This document shows, piece after piece, positions 7,668-14,909 of a stretch of DNA of 36,196 nucleotides. Below the pieces are notes generated by a model that was given only the letters and a program-made list of their open reading frames with translations, was not told the origin of the DNA and made no database searches. The stretch covers positions 1-36,196 of the forward strand of contig DATAED010000105.1 of NCBI GenBank assembly GCA_036258195.1, in the 5' to 3' direction. Within the stretch, counting starts at the first letter, position 1. Each line of letters opens with the position of its first letter. Position numbers and translations under genes: made by a program. Origin of the DNA: JAKAIY01 sp036258195. GTDB lineage: Bacteria; Chloroflexota; Ktedonobacteria; Ktedonobacterales; JADMIN01.

Positions 7668-8942
7668 TCAGCGCGCCTCGGCCAGCGCAGACGCCTGCTC
7701 GGGCTGCTCCGCGCCGCTCTCGTTGTGGCGATGGAGCGGGATGCGGGGCAGCGCCACCAGCAGCGCCAGCGCCACCAGCAACCCGCCGATGACGAAGGGA
7801 GCGCCCGCGCCCGCCGCCACGAAGACCCAGCCCGCCGCGACCGGCCCCAGCACACGCCCCAGCCCGCCGCTGCTCTGGATCACGCCCAGCGTCTGCCCCT
7901 GCGTCTCTTCGGGCGTGGCCAGCGAGGCCAGCGCCGAACTCATAGAGGAGACCGCGCCACTGCCCGCGCTCAGCACGCCGACGGCGATCAGCATGACGGC
8001 CAGCGTCGTTCCCAATGGCAGCAGCAACAGGCCAGCCACCAGCAGCGCCAGACCGATCACCAGCAGCCTCTGCACACCCCATAGCTTCGAGAGGCGGCCT
8101 ACCAGCCCGCCCTGCACCACCACCATGATGACGCCGACGAACACGAAGATATAGGCGTTCTGGGTCGCGCCCCAGCCAAACTCACGCTGCGAGAAGAGTG
8201 GAAACATGGCCTCCATGGCCGTGAACGCCAGCGTATAAAGCAGATTGACGGCGATCAGCCGCGTCACCGCCGGGCTGCGCAGGGTCTCCAGCAGACCTGC
8301 CACGAAGCCAGCCTGTGGGCGCGCAAGCGCATCAGCAGCGGCGATCCGCGCCGGGCGTGTCTCGGGCAGCAGGAAGAATACCAGCGCGGCGTTGATCAGC
8401 GCGACACCTGCGGCGAACCAGAACGGCGCCGTCAGCCCCAGCGTGGCCAGCCCGCCGCCAATCGCCGGGCCGAGCACGAAGCCCAGGCCAATCGCGGCAC
8501 CGATGAAGCCCATCCCTTTGGCGCGCTCGGCGGGCGTGGTCGTATCGGAGACGACCGCCTGCGCCGTGCCGAGATTCGCCGCGCCCATGCCACCAATGAA
8601 GCGCGCAACCAGCAGCACCACAAGTGAGCCAGAGAGCGCCGTCAGCGCCAGCGAGATGGCCTCGACGACCAGCGACCACAGGATGATCGAGCGGCGACCA
8701 AAGCGGTCGGAGAAGCGACCCAGTACGGGCAGAAAGATGAACTGCGCGAGGGAGTAGACTGTGAGGATCAGCCCCACCTCGACGGCATTGGCGCCCAGAT
8801 GTTCCGCCCAGAAGGGCAGCAGCGGTATGATGATGCCAAAGCCGGTAAAGTCGATCAGCACCGTCAGCGCCATCAACAGCAGCGGCGAGCGCGATGATCG
8901 AGCGGTTGGCGAGGATGGTGATGGTTGTGCTGTCTGTCGCAT
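7668..8942 (-). CDS. MFS drug efflux transporter (DHA1, TetA-like)
   Basis: A 424-residue major-facilitator protein with 12 predicted membrane helices. Motif A between TM2 and TM3 reads GRFSDRFGRRS (about residues 75-85). TM1 carries IDFTGFGIIIPLLPFW and TM5 has a motif-C-like GFVLGPAIGGGLA, as in proton-coupled drug antiporters of the DHA1/TetA group. It probably exports small toxic molecules. The ATG at 8942 is preferred because GGAGGT at 8951-8956 lies 8 bases upstream; a longer reading from 9029 would start inside the control region. It is divergent from a PadR regulator and driven by a strong promoter overlapped by two palindromic operators, which points to repression relieved by the exported compound. 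Confidence 0.88.
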   Translation of the reverse strand: MRQTAQPSPSSPTARSSRSPLLLMALTVLIDFTGFGIIIPLLPFWAEHLGANAVEVGLILTVYSLAQFIFLPVLGRFSDRFGRRSIILWSLVVEAISLALTALSGSLVVLLVARFIGGMGAANLGTAQAVVSDTTTPAERAKGMGFIGAAIGLGFVLGPAIGGGLATLGLTAPFWFAAGVALINAALVFFLLPETRPARIAAADALARPQAGFVAGLLETLRSPAVTRLIAVNLLYTLAFTAMEAMFPLFSQREFGWGATQNAYIFVFVGVIMVVVQGGLVGRLSKLWGVQRLLVIGLALLVAGLLLLPLGTTLAVMLIAVGVLSAGSGAVSSMSSALASLATPEETQGQTLGVIQSSGGLGRVLGPVAAGWVFVAAGAGAPFVIGGLLVALALLVALPRIPLHRHNESGAEQPEQASALAEAR

Positions 8943-9022
8943 CGTCCCGAACCTCCAGAACCTCCACATCGTCCGTGGCGTCTGGAGGTCTCCCCGCTGG
9001 CGTCCGAGCGATGGAAATGCTA

Positions 9023-9038
9023 TAGTCATATCTGACTA
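9023..9038. promoter_or_regulatory. Operator 1: TAGTCA-N4-TGACTA palindrome
   Basis: A perfect inverted repeat, TAGTCA tatc TGACTA, within the longer conserved string ATAGTCA-N4-TGACTAATCA. It sits over the predicted MFS transcription start and is identical in its arms to operator 2. Likely the binding site of the divergent PadR protein (inference). Confidence 0.75.
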
Positions 9039-9043
9039 ATCAG

Positions 9044-9072
9044 AGTATAGGACATCGTGCGCAAATAGTCAA
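9044..9072 (-). promoter_or_regulatory. Promoter of the MFS gene (TTGACT-N17-TATACT)
   Basis: On the minus strand TTGACT (9067-9072) and TATACT (9044-9049) are separated by exactly 17 bases, a near-consensus sigma-70-type promoter. The predicted transcription start near 9037 leaves a leader of about 95 bases. The -35 overlaps operator 2 and the start point overlaps operator 1. Confidence 0.8.
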
Positions 9073-9081
9073 GTGTGACTA
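9066..9081. promoter_or_regulatory. Operator 2: TAGTCA-N4-TGACTA palindrome
   Basis: A second perfect copy, TAGTCA agtg TGACTA, again followed by ATCA, displaced 43 bp (about four helical turns) from operator 1. It covers the MFS -35 box and lies 40 bp upstream of the PadR start codon, so one repressor could control both genes. Confidence 0.75.
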
Positions 9082-9120
9082 ATCAATTGCGACTCATTGC
9101 GAGCGAGGGGGAGCGCGCCA

Positions 9121-9708
9121 ATGGACGAACGCACACTGCTGCTACTGGGCATGCTGCGCATCGAGAGCCAGCATGGCTACCAGTTGAATGAATTCATCGA
9201 GCACAATCTGGGGCGCGTGACCGACATGAAGAAGCCGACGGCCTACGCGCTGCTCGACCGCCTGGAGCAGGCCGGAGCCATCAACTCGCGGCTGGAGCAG
9301 GAGGGCAACCGCCCGCCGCGCAAGGTCTACGCCATCACCGAGCAGGGCAGGCAGCTCTTTGTGCGGCTGCTCAGCGAGACGCTGGCCTCGGCGGAGCCCT
9401 ACGTCATCGCGGGCGACGTAGGGCTGATGTTTCTGGATGCGCTGCCGCTGGAGGATGCGCTGAAGCTGCTGGAGCAGCGCCTGCAAACGGTGCGGGCGCA
9501 GGTCGCCGAGATCGAGCATGTTCCCGCGCACCACATGGGACTGGGCGTCGATCTGGTCATCGAACATCAGGCGGCGCTGCTGCGCGCCGACGAAGCCTGG
9601 CTCACGCAGCTGATCGCGCGGCTTCAGGCGCAGCCAGCGAAAGAAGCGAAAGAAGCGAAGGACGCGCAGCCAGCGCAGCCATCCACCACGGCGGCGAGTG
9701 GCGCGTAG
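9121..9708 (+). CDS. PadR family transcriptional regulator
   Basis: A 195-residue regulator. The N-terminal winged helix contains the PadR signature: LLLLGMLRIESQHGYQLNEFI, then KPTAYALLDRLEQAGAI and the wing with RKVYAITEQG. A C-terminal helical dimerisation half (residues ~100-170) follows, and a low-complexity KEAKEAKDAQPAQPS tail ends the protein. PadR proteins repress divergent exporter or detoxification genes and release DNA on binding ligands. The ATG at 9121 is supported by AGGGGGAG at 9106-9113; an in-frame TTG at 9097 is less likely. It is back-to-back with the MFS exporter, and both palindromes in the gap are the obvious targets. The ligand is unknown. Confidence 0.9.
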   Translation: MDERTLLLLGMLRIESQHGYQLNEFIEHNLGRVTDMKKPTAYALLDRLEQAGAINSRLEQEGNRPPRKVYAITEQGRQLFVRLLSETLASAEPYVIAGDVGLMFLDALPLEDALKLLEQRLQTVRAQVAEIEHVPAHHMGLGVDLVIEHQAALLRADEAWLTQLIARLQAQPAKEAKEAKDAQPAQPSTTAASGA

Positions 9709-9721
9709 CCCCCACCCCCAG

Positions 9722-9748
9722 CCCCTCCCCCGCAAAGCGGGGGAGGGG
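9722..9748 (+). repeat. Dispersed GC hairpin repeat, copy 1
   Basis: CCCCTCCCCCGC, loop AAA, GCGGGGGAGGGG: a perfect 12-bp stem preceded by a C/A-rich head (CCCCCACCCCCAG), beginning 13 bases after the PadR stop. Similar units follow other genes at 11833, 22120 and 25780. No T-run here, so its terminator activity is doubtful. Confidence 0.75.
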
Positions 9749-10069
9749 AGCTACGAGGCGCCGCATCTCCCCACGCGCAATCTCGGCGTCTCAATCAACC
9801 CTCTTGGAGCCTCGGTCATTGCCCCACAACATGATGCTTTCCATACTGATAGCATAAGCCTTGCCCTGAGTCGCGACCTGAACATCGACCCCTGGAGCGC
9901 GTCCGTCTATCCCCCGCTACGGATGCCGCGGCCCTGACGTCAGCCCGCATCCGCAGGGCGCTTGCGTACACCTACGGCGTTCCAACCGACCATACGGCGC
10001 GACGGCCTACGTCGCGTCCAGGAGCCTCGTTGGCCTTTTTTGACCTCGCTACGAGAGGGGAGCAGCACA
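9749..10069. other. Non-coding gap before the methyltransferase gene
   Basis: About 320 bases with no credible gene. An imperfect promoter-like pair (TTGCCC near 9822 and ATACTG about 18 bases on) is present but weak. A T-run (ccttttttgacc near 10034-10045) precedes the methyltransferase ribosome-binding site without an evident stem. An in-frame extension of the methyltransferase into this region lacks a start with a ribosome-binding site. Confidence 0.4.
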
Positions 10070-11179
10070 ATGAACGACACGATGAGCGACACAACAACCA
10101 ACGGCGCCGCCACGATCACCGCCGCTCCATTTGATCCAGAGAAAGCACACCAGTTCGTCGGCAAGGTCGTGACCGATTGCGCCGCCACCGTCAGCCTGAC
10201 CCTCGCCGTGATCGGCGACCAGCTTGGCCTCTATCGCGCGCTGGCTGACGGCGGGCCAGCCACCTCCGCCGAGCTGGCAGAGCGCGCCCACGTGAGCGAG
10301 CGCTACACCCGCGAGTGGCTCATCAATCAGGCGTCGGCGGGCTATCTCGCCTATGATGCGCAGGCCGGGCGCTATGCGCTGCCCGCCGAGCAAGCGGTGG
10401 CGCTACTCGACCAGGATAGCCCCTTCTACGTCGGTGGCGCGCTGATGATCGCGCTGGCGATGACCAAGGCCGAGCCGCGCATCCGTGAAAACTTCCAGAG
10501 CGGCGCGGGCATGGGCTGGGGCGAGCACGACCCCTACATGTGGGAGGGCTGCGAGCGGCTGTTCCGCCCCGGCTACCTCGCCAACCTCGTCCAGAGCTGG
10601 ATTCCCGCGCTGGACGGCGTGCAGGAGAAGCTGGAGCGCGGGGCCACGATGGCGGACATCGGCTGCGGCCTCGGCGCCTCCACCATCATCCTCGCCAAAG
10701 CCTTCCCGAACTCGCGCTTCTTCGGCTTCGATCAGCATCCGGCCTCCATCGAGCGCGCCACCGCCGACGCGCAGGCAGCGGGTGTGGCCGACCGCGTGAC
10801 CTTCGCTGTCGCCACCGGCGTCAACTACCCTGGCGAGGGCTACGATCTGGTCGCCTACTTCGACTGCCTGCACGACATGGGCGATCCCGCCGAGAGCATC
10901 CGCCACACGCGCGAGGCGCTGGCGCCCGACGGAACCGTGCTGCTGGTCGAGCCAGCGGCGGGCGAGCGCGTGGAGGAGAATTTCAATCCGGTCGGGCAAT
11001 TCTACTCTGGCGCGTCGGTGCTGGTCTGCACGCCGAATGCGCTGGCGACCGGCTCCGAGGCGCTGGGAACGGTGGCGACCGATGACGCGCTGGGCGCGGT
11101 CGTGCGCAAGGGCGGGCTGAGCCGCTTCCATCGCGTGCTGACGACGCCGCTCAACCGACTGTTCGAGGCGCGTATCTGA
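10070..11179 (+). CDS. Winged-helix / class I SAM-dependent methyltransferase
   Basis: A 369-residue two-domain protein. Residues ~25-110 form a winged-helix dimerisation domain (LYRALADGGPATSAELAERAHVSERYTREWL), and residues ~170-330 a Rossmann methyltransferase with motif I DIGCGLGAS starting at D196, the FGFDQH acidic strand (motif II) and DLVAYFDCLHDMGD (motif IV). This resembles the Rv2258c-like and O-methyltransferase-like group of bacterial small-molecule methyltransferases. The substrate is unknown. The ATG at 10070 has GAGAGGGGAG 7 bases upstream. The GNAT gene follows after 28 bases and is probably co-transcribed; both would end at the terminator at 11833. Confidence 0.85.
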   Translation: MNDTMSDTTTNGAATITAAPFDPEKAHQFVGKVVTDCAATVSLTLAVIGDQLGLYRALADGGPATSAELAERAHVSERYTREWLINQASAGYLAYDAQAGRYALPAEQAVALLDQDSPFYVGGALMIALAMTKAEPRIRENFQSGAGMGWGEHDPYMWEGCERLFRPGYLANLVQSWIPALDGVQEKLERGATMADIGCGLGASTIILAKAFPNSRFFGFDQHPASIERATADAQAAGVADRVTFAVATGVNYPGEGYDLVAYFDCLHDMGDPAESIRHTREALAPDGTVLLVEPAAGERVEENFNPVGQFYSGASVLVCTPNALATGSEALGTVATDDALGAVVRKGGLSRFHRVLTTPLNRLFEARI

Positions 11180-11207
11180 GCGCAGAGTGAGCGAAAGGAG
11201 AACCCAC

Positions 11208-11816
11208 ATGGCTTCGGTCGCCATCCCTGAGATCGAGACGGCGCGCCTGCTCCTGTGCGGGGCAGACAGCGCGGACATAGCGCCGTTGGCCGCCTTCCTC
11301 GCGGATCCCGCCTTTACGCGCTACATCCCCAAGACGACGACCGTACGGACGCCGCAGGAGCGCGCCGAGCGGCTGATCGGCCTCTATCAGGCGCGCTGGG
11401 AGGGGCAGCCGTCCAGCGCGGTGGGCTGGTCGGTCGTGCGCAAGGTGGATGGTCAGTTCATCGGCCTGGTCGGCATCGAGAACGACCCGGACATCGAGGG
11501 AGCCGAGATCGACTATCGCATCGGGCCGCCGTATTTCGGCCAGGGCTACGCGACCGAGGCGGCGCGCGCAGCGGTGTGCTATGTGATGGAGCAGAAGGAC
11601 TGGGATCCGCTGGTGGGCTATGTCGTGCGGGAAAATGCCGCATCGGTGCGGGTGATCGAGCGGCTGGGCTTCACCTACACGCGCGACGTGAACTATCTGG
11701 AGATGGCGGGCAATCCACCTGGCCTGGTCTTTGACTACACGATGGTGGCAGGCTACGCGCTGCCCCGCGCCCGCTACACGCCTGCTGACGTGCCCTATCG
11801 CATCGTGAAGCGGTGA
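11208..11816 (+). CDS. GNAT N-acetyltransferase (RimJ/RimL-like)
   Basis: A 202-residue acetyltransferase of the GNAT fold. It opens with EIETARLLLCGADSADIAPLAAFLADP, the usual first strand and helix of RimJ/RimL-type proteins. The acetyl-CoA pyrophosphate loop is IGPPYFGQGYATEAARA (Q-x-x-G-x-G/A pattern as GQGYA), and VRENAASVRVIERLGF is the classic motif-B helix and strand. It acetylates an amine on a protein or small molecule, target unknown. The ATG at 11208 has AAAGGAG at 11194-11200 with 7-base spacing and is preferred over GTG 11187. A strong terminator follows. Confidence 0.88.
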   Translation: MASVAIPEIETARLLLCGADSADIAPLAAFLADPAFTRYIPKTTTVRTPQERAERLIGLYQARWEGQPSSAVGWSVVRKVDGQFIGLVGIENDPDIEGAEIDYRIGPPYFGQGYATEAARAAVCYVMEQKDWDPLVGYVVRENAASVRVIERLGFTYTRDVNYLEMAGNPPGLVFDYTMVAGYALPRARYTPADVPYRIVKR

Positions 11817-11832
11817 GGCCACCTCACCCCAA

Positions 11833-11863
11833 CCCCCTCTCCCGCGAGGAGAGGGGGCTTTTC
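11833..11863 (+). terminator. Rho-independent terminator (also hairpin repeat, copy 2)
   Basis: CCCCCTCTCC, loop CGCGA, GGAGAGGGGG gives a perfect 10-bp stem followed directly by CTTTTC, 16 bases after the GNAT stop. It carries the same C/A-rich head (CACCCCAA) as the other copies, showing that this repeat family includes working-looking terminators. Confidence 0.85.
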
Positions 11864-11996
11864 GTCGCGTGCGCTTTGGGTGGGTGTGTAGGCGCTGTGA
11901 GCGGAGGTCGACAATTTGTGATGACGCTCTGATGGCTACGCTATCTACTAGCATCTATTGCATACGTAAAGAGTCAGTAGAAAGGGTAGGAAATCG

Positions 11997-12836
11997 ATGA
12001 AAAAGCCACGAGTCGGTTATCAGGTGATCCCCTATCCGAAATACCAACGGCTCGCTGCGGCAGCCGCTCAAACCGTGCGCCATAAGCCCATGATCCACGG
12101 TCTACTCGAAGTTGATGTGACCGCGCCGCGCACGACGCTGCGTGAGCACAAGGCGCAGACCGGAGAATCGCTGTCTTTCACGGCATTCCTCACCACTTGC
12201 CTGGCAAAGGCGGTCGATGAACACAAGGCGGTGCAGGCGTTTCATCTCGGGCGCAAGCGGCTTGTTCTGTTCGACGATGTCGACATCGTGACCCGTATCG
12301 AGCGCGAGGTCGCGGGCCAAAAGCTGGTCATCCCATACATGATCCGCGCCGCCAACCGCAAATCGTTCCGCCAGCAGCATGCGGAGATTCGAGCGGCGCA
12401 GTTGTCAGATGTGAAACGCCAACTGACACAGTTCCGGTTCCTGCCAACCGCGCTCTTTCGTCCCTTCGCCTCGGCCATCGCCTGGATTGGCGTCTGGCGT
12501 CCGCGCCTGTGGAAGCAGCTCATTGGGACAGTAGGCGTCACATCGGTCGGCATGTTTGGGAAGGAAGCAGGCTGGGGCATCCCCGCGTCAGCCCCCACCG
12601 CGCTCATGGTGACCGTGGGCGGCATCGGCCAGAAGCTGGCGATGGTAGACGGCCGCATCGTGACCCACGAATACCTGAGTCTGACCATCAGCGTCGACCA
12701 TGAACTGGTAGACGGCGCACCCGCCGCACGCTTTACTCAGCGCCTGAGAGAGCTGATCGAAAGCGGCTACGGCCTCACGCTAACGACCGCCGAAGTCGAG
12801 TCGGAGCCAGTCATGGCGGCGTCGGCTTCAACCTAG
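11997..12836 (+). CDS. Stand-alone 2-oxoacid dehydrogenase E2-type acyltransferase domain
   Basis: A 279-residue protein consisting only of a catalytic E2 (PF00198-type) domain, the fold shared with chloramphenicol acetyltransferase. The active-site block SLTISVDHELVDGAPAARF carries the canonical HxxxDG (H235, D239, G240). The family's GTVGVTSVGMFG and MVTVGGIGQK strands precede it. No lipoyl domain, swinging-arm repeats or peripheral-subunit-binding domain is present, and no E1/E3 genes are nearby, so a normal pyruvate dehydrogenase role is unlikely. It may acylate a free CoA-dependent substrate. Hydrophobic residues 150-165 (FRPFASAIAWIGVW) could contact membrane. The start at 11997 has AGGGTAGG upstream. 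Confidence 0.8.
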   Translation: MKKPRVGYQVIPYPKYQRLAAAAAQTVRHKPMIHGLLEVDVTAPRTTLREHKAQTGESLSFTAFLTTCLAKAVDEHKAVQAFHLGRKRLVLFDDVDIVTRIEREVAGQKLVIPYMIRAANRKSFRQQHAEIRAAQLSDVKRQLTQFRFLPTALFRPFASAIAWIGVWRPRLWKQLIGTVGVTSVGMFGKEAGWGIPASAPTALMVTVGGIGQKLAMVDGRIVTHEYLSLTISVDHELVDGAPAARFTQRLRELIESGYGLTLTTAEVESEPVMAASAST

Positions 12837-12884
12837 CGCGCGGTGTTCCCACGCTAACTGCCGCCGTATCACCTGAAATGGGTC

Positions 12885-12907
12885 CCCCCTCCCTTGAAGG
12901 GAGGGGG
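12885..12907. repeat. GC palindrome between convergent genes
   Basis: CCCCCTCCCTT, G, AAGGGAGGGGG: 11-bp arms around one base, between the convergent E2-like and ABC genes and 6 bases from the ABC stop. There is no T-run on either side. It resembles the dispersed hairpin repeats but lacks the CCCGC-GCGGG core, so it is a variant or an unrelated element. Confidence 0.6.
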
Positions 12908-12913
12908 AGGTCG

Positions 12914-14776
12914 CTACCCCGCCATCTCCTCCTCGGCGCTGAGGGCGGGCGCCGCGCCCTCGGCCACCGCCACGAAGCCGCTGCCGGGGATGTAGTCGGC
13001 GCTCTGGTGGCGGAAGTACGTGTTGTAGAGCTGGGCGTAGCGGCCACCGCGCGCCAATAGCTCGTCGTGCGCGCCCTCCTCCACGATGCGCCCGTGATCC
13101 AGCACCAGGATGCGGTCGGCGCGCTTCACCGTCGAGAGGCGATGCGCGATCACCAGCGCCGTGCGATCTGAGAGCGCCGCATCCAGCCCCTCCTGAATCT
13201 GCGCCTCCGTCAGCGGATCGACGCTGGCTGTCGCCTCATCCAGAATCAGGATGGCCGGGCGTTGCAACATCAGCCGAGCGAGGGCCACGAGCTGCCGCTG
13301 CCCCAGCGAGAGGCCGCGCCCCAGCTCGCCCACCTCGGTCTGCAAGCCATTGGGCAGCGCCTCCAGCCAGTCGCCGCCGCCCACCTGGCGCGCCGCCTCC
13401 CCCACCTGCGCGTCGCTGGCGTCGGGGCGCACGTAGCGGATGTTCTCGGCGATCGTGCCGTTGAAGAGGAACGGGAGCTGCGGTACCACGCCTAGATGTC
13501 GCCGATACTGCGTCAGGTCGAACGAGCGGATGTCGCGCCCGTCGATCAGGATGCGCCCCGCCTGGAACTCATAGAAGCGCGCCACCAGCTTGCCCAGCGT
13601 CGACTTGCCCGCGCCTGTATGCCCCACCAGCGCCACCGTCTGTCCGGCGGGGATGCGCAGTGAGAAGTCCGTCAGCACCGGCTCATTGGCCGTATAGGCG
13701 AAGTCCACGCGGTCGAAGGTGATCTCACCACGCACCGTCGGTACCGCCTCGTCCGCCGTCTGCTGCACACGCGGCGTCGCATCCACCAGCGCGAAGACGC
13801 GCTCGGCTGAGCCCAGCCCCTGCTGGAACTGGCTCCAGAAGCTGGCGATGCCCGTCAGCGGGATGGTGAACAGCTCGATGGCCGAGACGAACAGGAACCA
13901 CGACCCCGGCGAGACGTTGTGGCTGGCCACCTGCAACCCACCGAAGTAGATGATCATCACCGTGCCGAGTCCGGCGATGGTATTGAGCAGCGGGAAGATG
14001 GCGCTGAAGGTCAACCCCTGGCGCAGATTGACGGCATACGAGCGCTGGTTGACGGTCGTGAACTCACCATAGATCGAGCGCTCCTGGCGAAAGCTCTTGG
14101 CCACCGAGATGCCGCTCATCGTCTCCTGCACCAGCGCATTCACGCTGGCCAGCGCCCGCCGCGCCCGCTGCGTCGTCACCCGCGCGATGCGCCGGAAAGC
14201 CAGCGCCACCACGAAGCAGACCGGCGCGATGGCGATGGCGATCAGCGCCAGCGGCACACTGACATAGAACAGCGCCGCCGTCACTACGCCCACCATCACG
14301 ATCTGGCTGATGAGGTTCAGGCTCAGCGTCACGACGTTGGCGAAGTCCTCCGTGTCTGAGGTGACACGGCTGACGACTTTGCCCGACGCATACTCGTCGT
14401 AGAACGACATGTCGCGCGCCAGCGTCGCGGCGAAGGCGTCCTCGCGCAGTTGCAGCACGACCGCGCCCACCGCGCGGGCCGTGTTGGCCTGCCGCACGAA
14501 GTTGAACGTCCACGAGAGGCCGCCCGCCAGCAGCACCACCGTCACGATGACGGCGATGGCCTCCAGACTGCGGTTGGCCGCGTACACGTCGATGCCATGC
14601 GAGATCAGGATTGGCAGCGCGGCGTCCAGCAGCGAGCTGGCCAGCGTCGTCGCCGAGACGAGCAGCATCAGGCGTCCCTGCGGCTTGAAGTAGCGCAGGA
14701 TGCGGTTCACCAGGTCGCGATCCTTATAGGTACGGTCGTACGCCTCGGCGTCCAGACCATCCATGATGAAGCCCAC
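12914..14776 (-). CDS. Heterodimeric ABC exporter subunit with degenerate signature motif
   Basis: A 620-residue half-transporter: membrane domain with six helices (residues ~35-320) fused to an ATPase domain. Walker A GHTGAGKST is at ~385-393, Walker B ILILDEATASVD near 510 has the catalytic glutamate, and the H-loop AHRLST is intact. The signature reads LSLGQ (489-493) instead of LSGGQ. It pairs with the gene immediately upstream, whose ATP site is degenerate, as in TM287/288- or BmrCD-type multidrug exporters; the substrate is unknown. The GTG start at 14776 has GGGAGAG 7 bases upstream; ATG 14764 lacks a well-placed site. The ~30 residues after the ATPase domain form an Ala/Glu-rich tail. 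Confidence 0.9.
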   Translation of the reverse strand: MGFIMDGLDAEAYDRTYKDRDLVNRILRYFKPQGRLMLLVSATTLASSLLDAALPILISHGIDVYAANRSLEAIAVIVTVVLLAGGLSWTFNFVRQANTARAVGAVVLQLREDAFAATLARDMSFYDEYASGKVVSRVTSDTEDFANVVTLSLNLISQIVMVGVVTAALFYVSVPLALIAIAIAPVCFVVALAFRRIARVTTQRARRALASVNALVQETMSGISVAKSFRQERSIYGEFTTVNQRSYAVNLRQGLTFSAIFPLLNTIAGLGTVMIIYFGGLQVASHNVSPGSWFLFVSAIELFTIPLTGIASFWSQFQQGLGSAERVFALVDATPRVQQTADEAVPTVRGEITFDRVDFAYTANEPVLTDFSLRIPAGQTVALVGHTGAGKSTLGKLVARFYEFQAGRILIDGRDIRSFDLTQYRRHLGVVPQLPFLFNGTIAENIRYVRPDASDAQVGEAARQVGGGDWLEALPNGLQTEVGELGRGLSLGQRQLVALARLMLQRPAILILDEATASVDPLTEAQIQEGLDAALSDRTALVIAHRLSTVKRADRILVLDHGRIVEEGAHDELLARGGRYAQLYNTYFRHQSADYIPGSGFVAVAEGAAPALSAEEEMAG

Positions 14777-14832
14777 AGGTCATCTCTCCCGTTCGTCCAG
14801 ATGCGCGACCCCGGTCGCGCGTCGGCGTCCCA

Positions 14833-14893
14833 GTCCGCGCAGGCGGACTTCGCGGCGGCCCGCAGGCCGCCTCCCAGGCGCGGTTTCAACCGC
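14833..14893 (-). repeat. Solo copy of the GCGGTTGAAACCGC / GTCCGCC hairpin module
   Basis: Read on the minus strand, this holds GCGGTTGAAACCGCGCCTG (14875-14893), then GGCGGCC-TGCG-GGCCGCC, then the palindrome GTCCGCCTGCGCGGAC (14833-14848). The same modules, diverged between them, build both arms of the element at 22153-22362. It sits in the 133-base gap between the two ABC exporter genes and would be transcribed as stacked hairpins between the two coding regions. Confidence 0.8.
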
Positions 14894-14909
14894 CAGCCAT
14901 CCCGAACCG

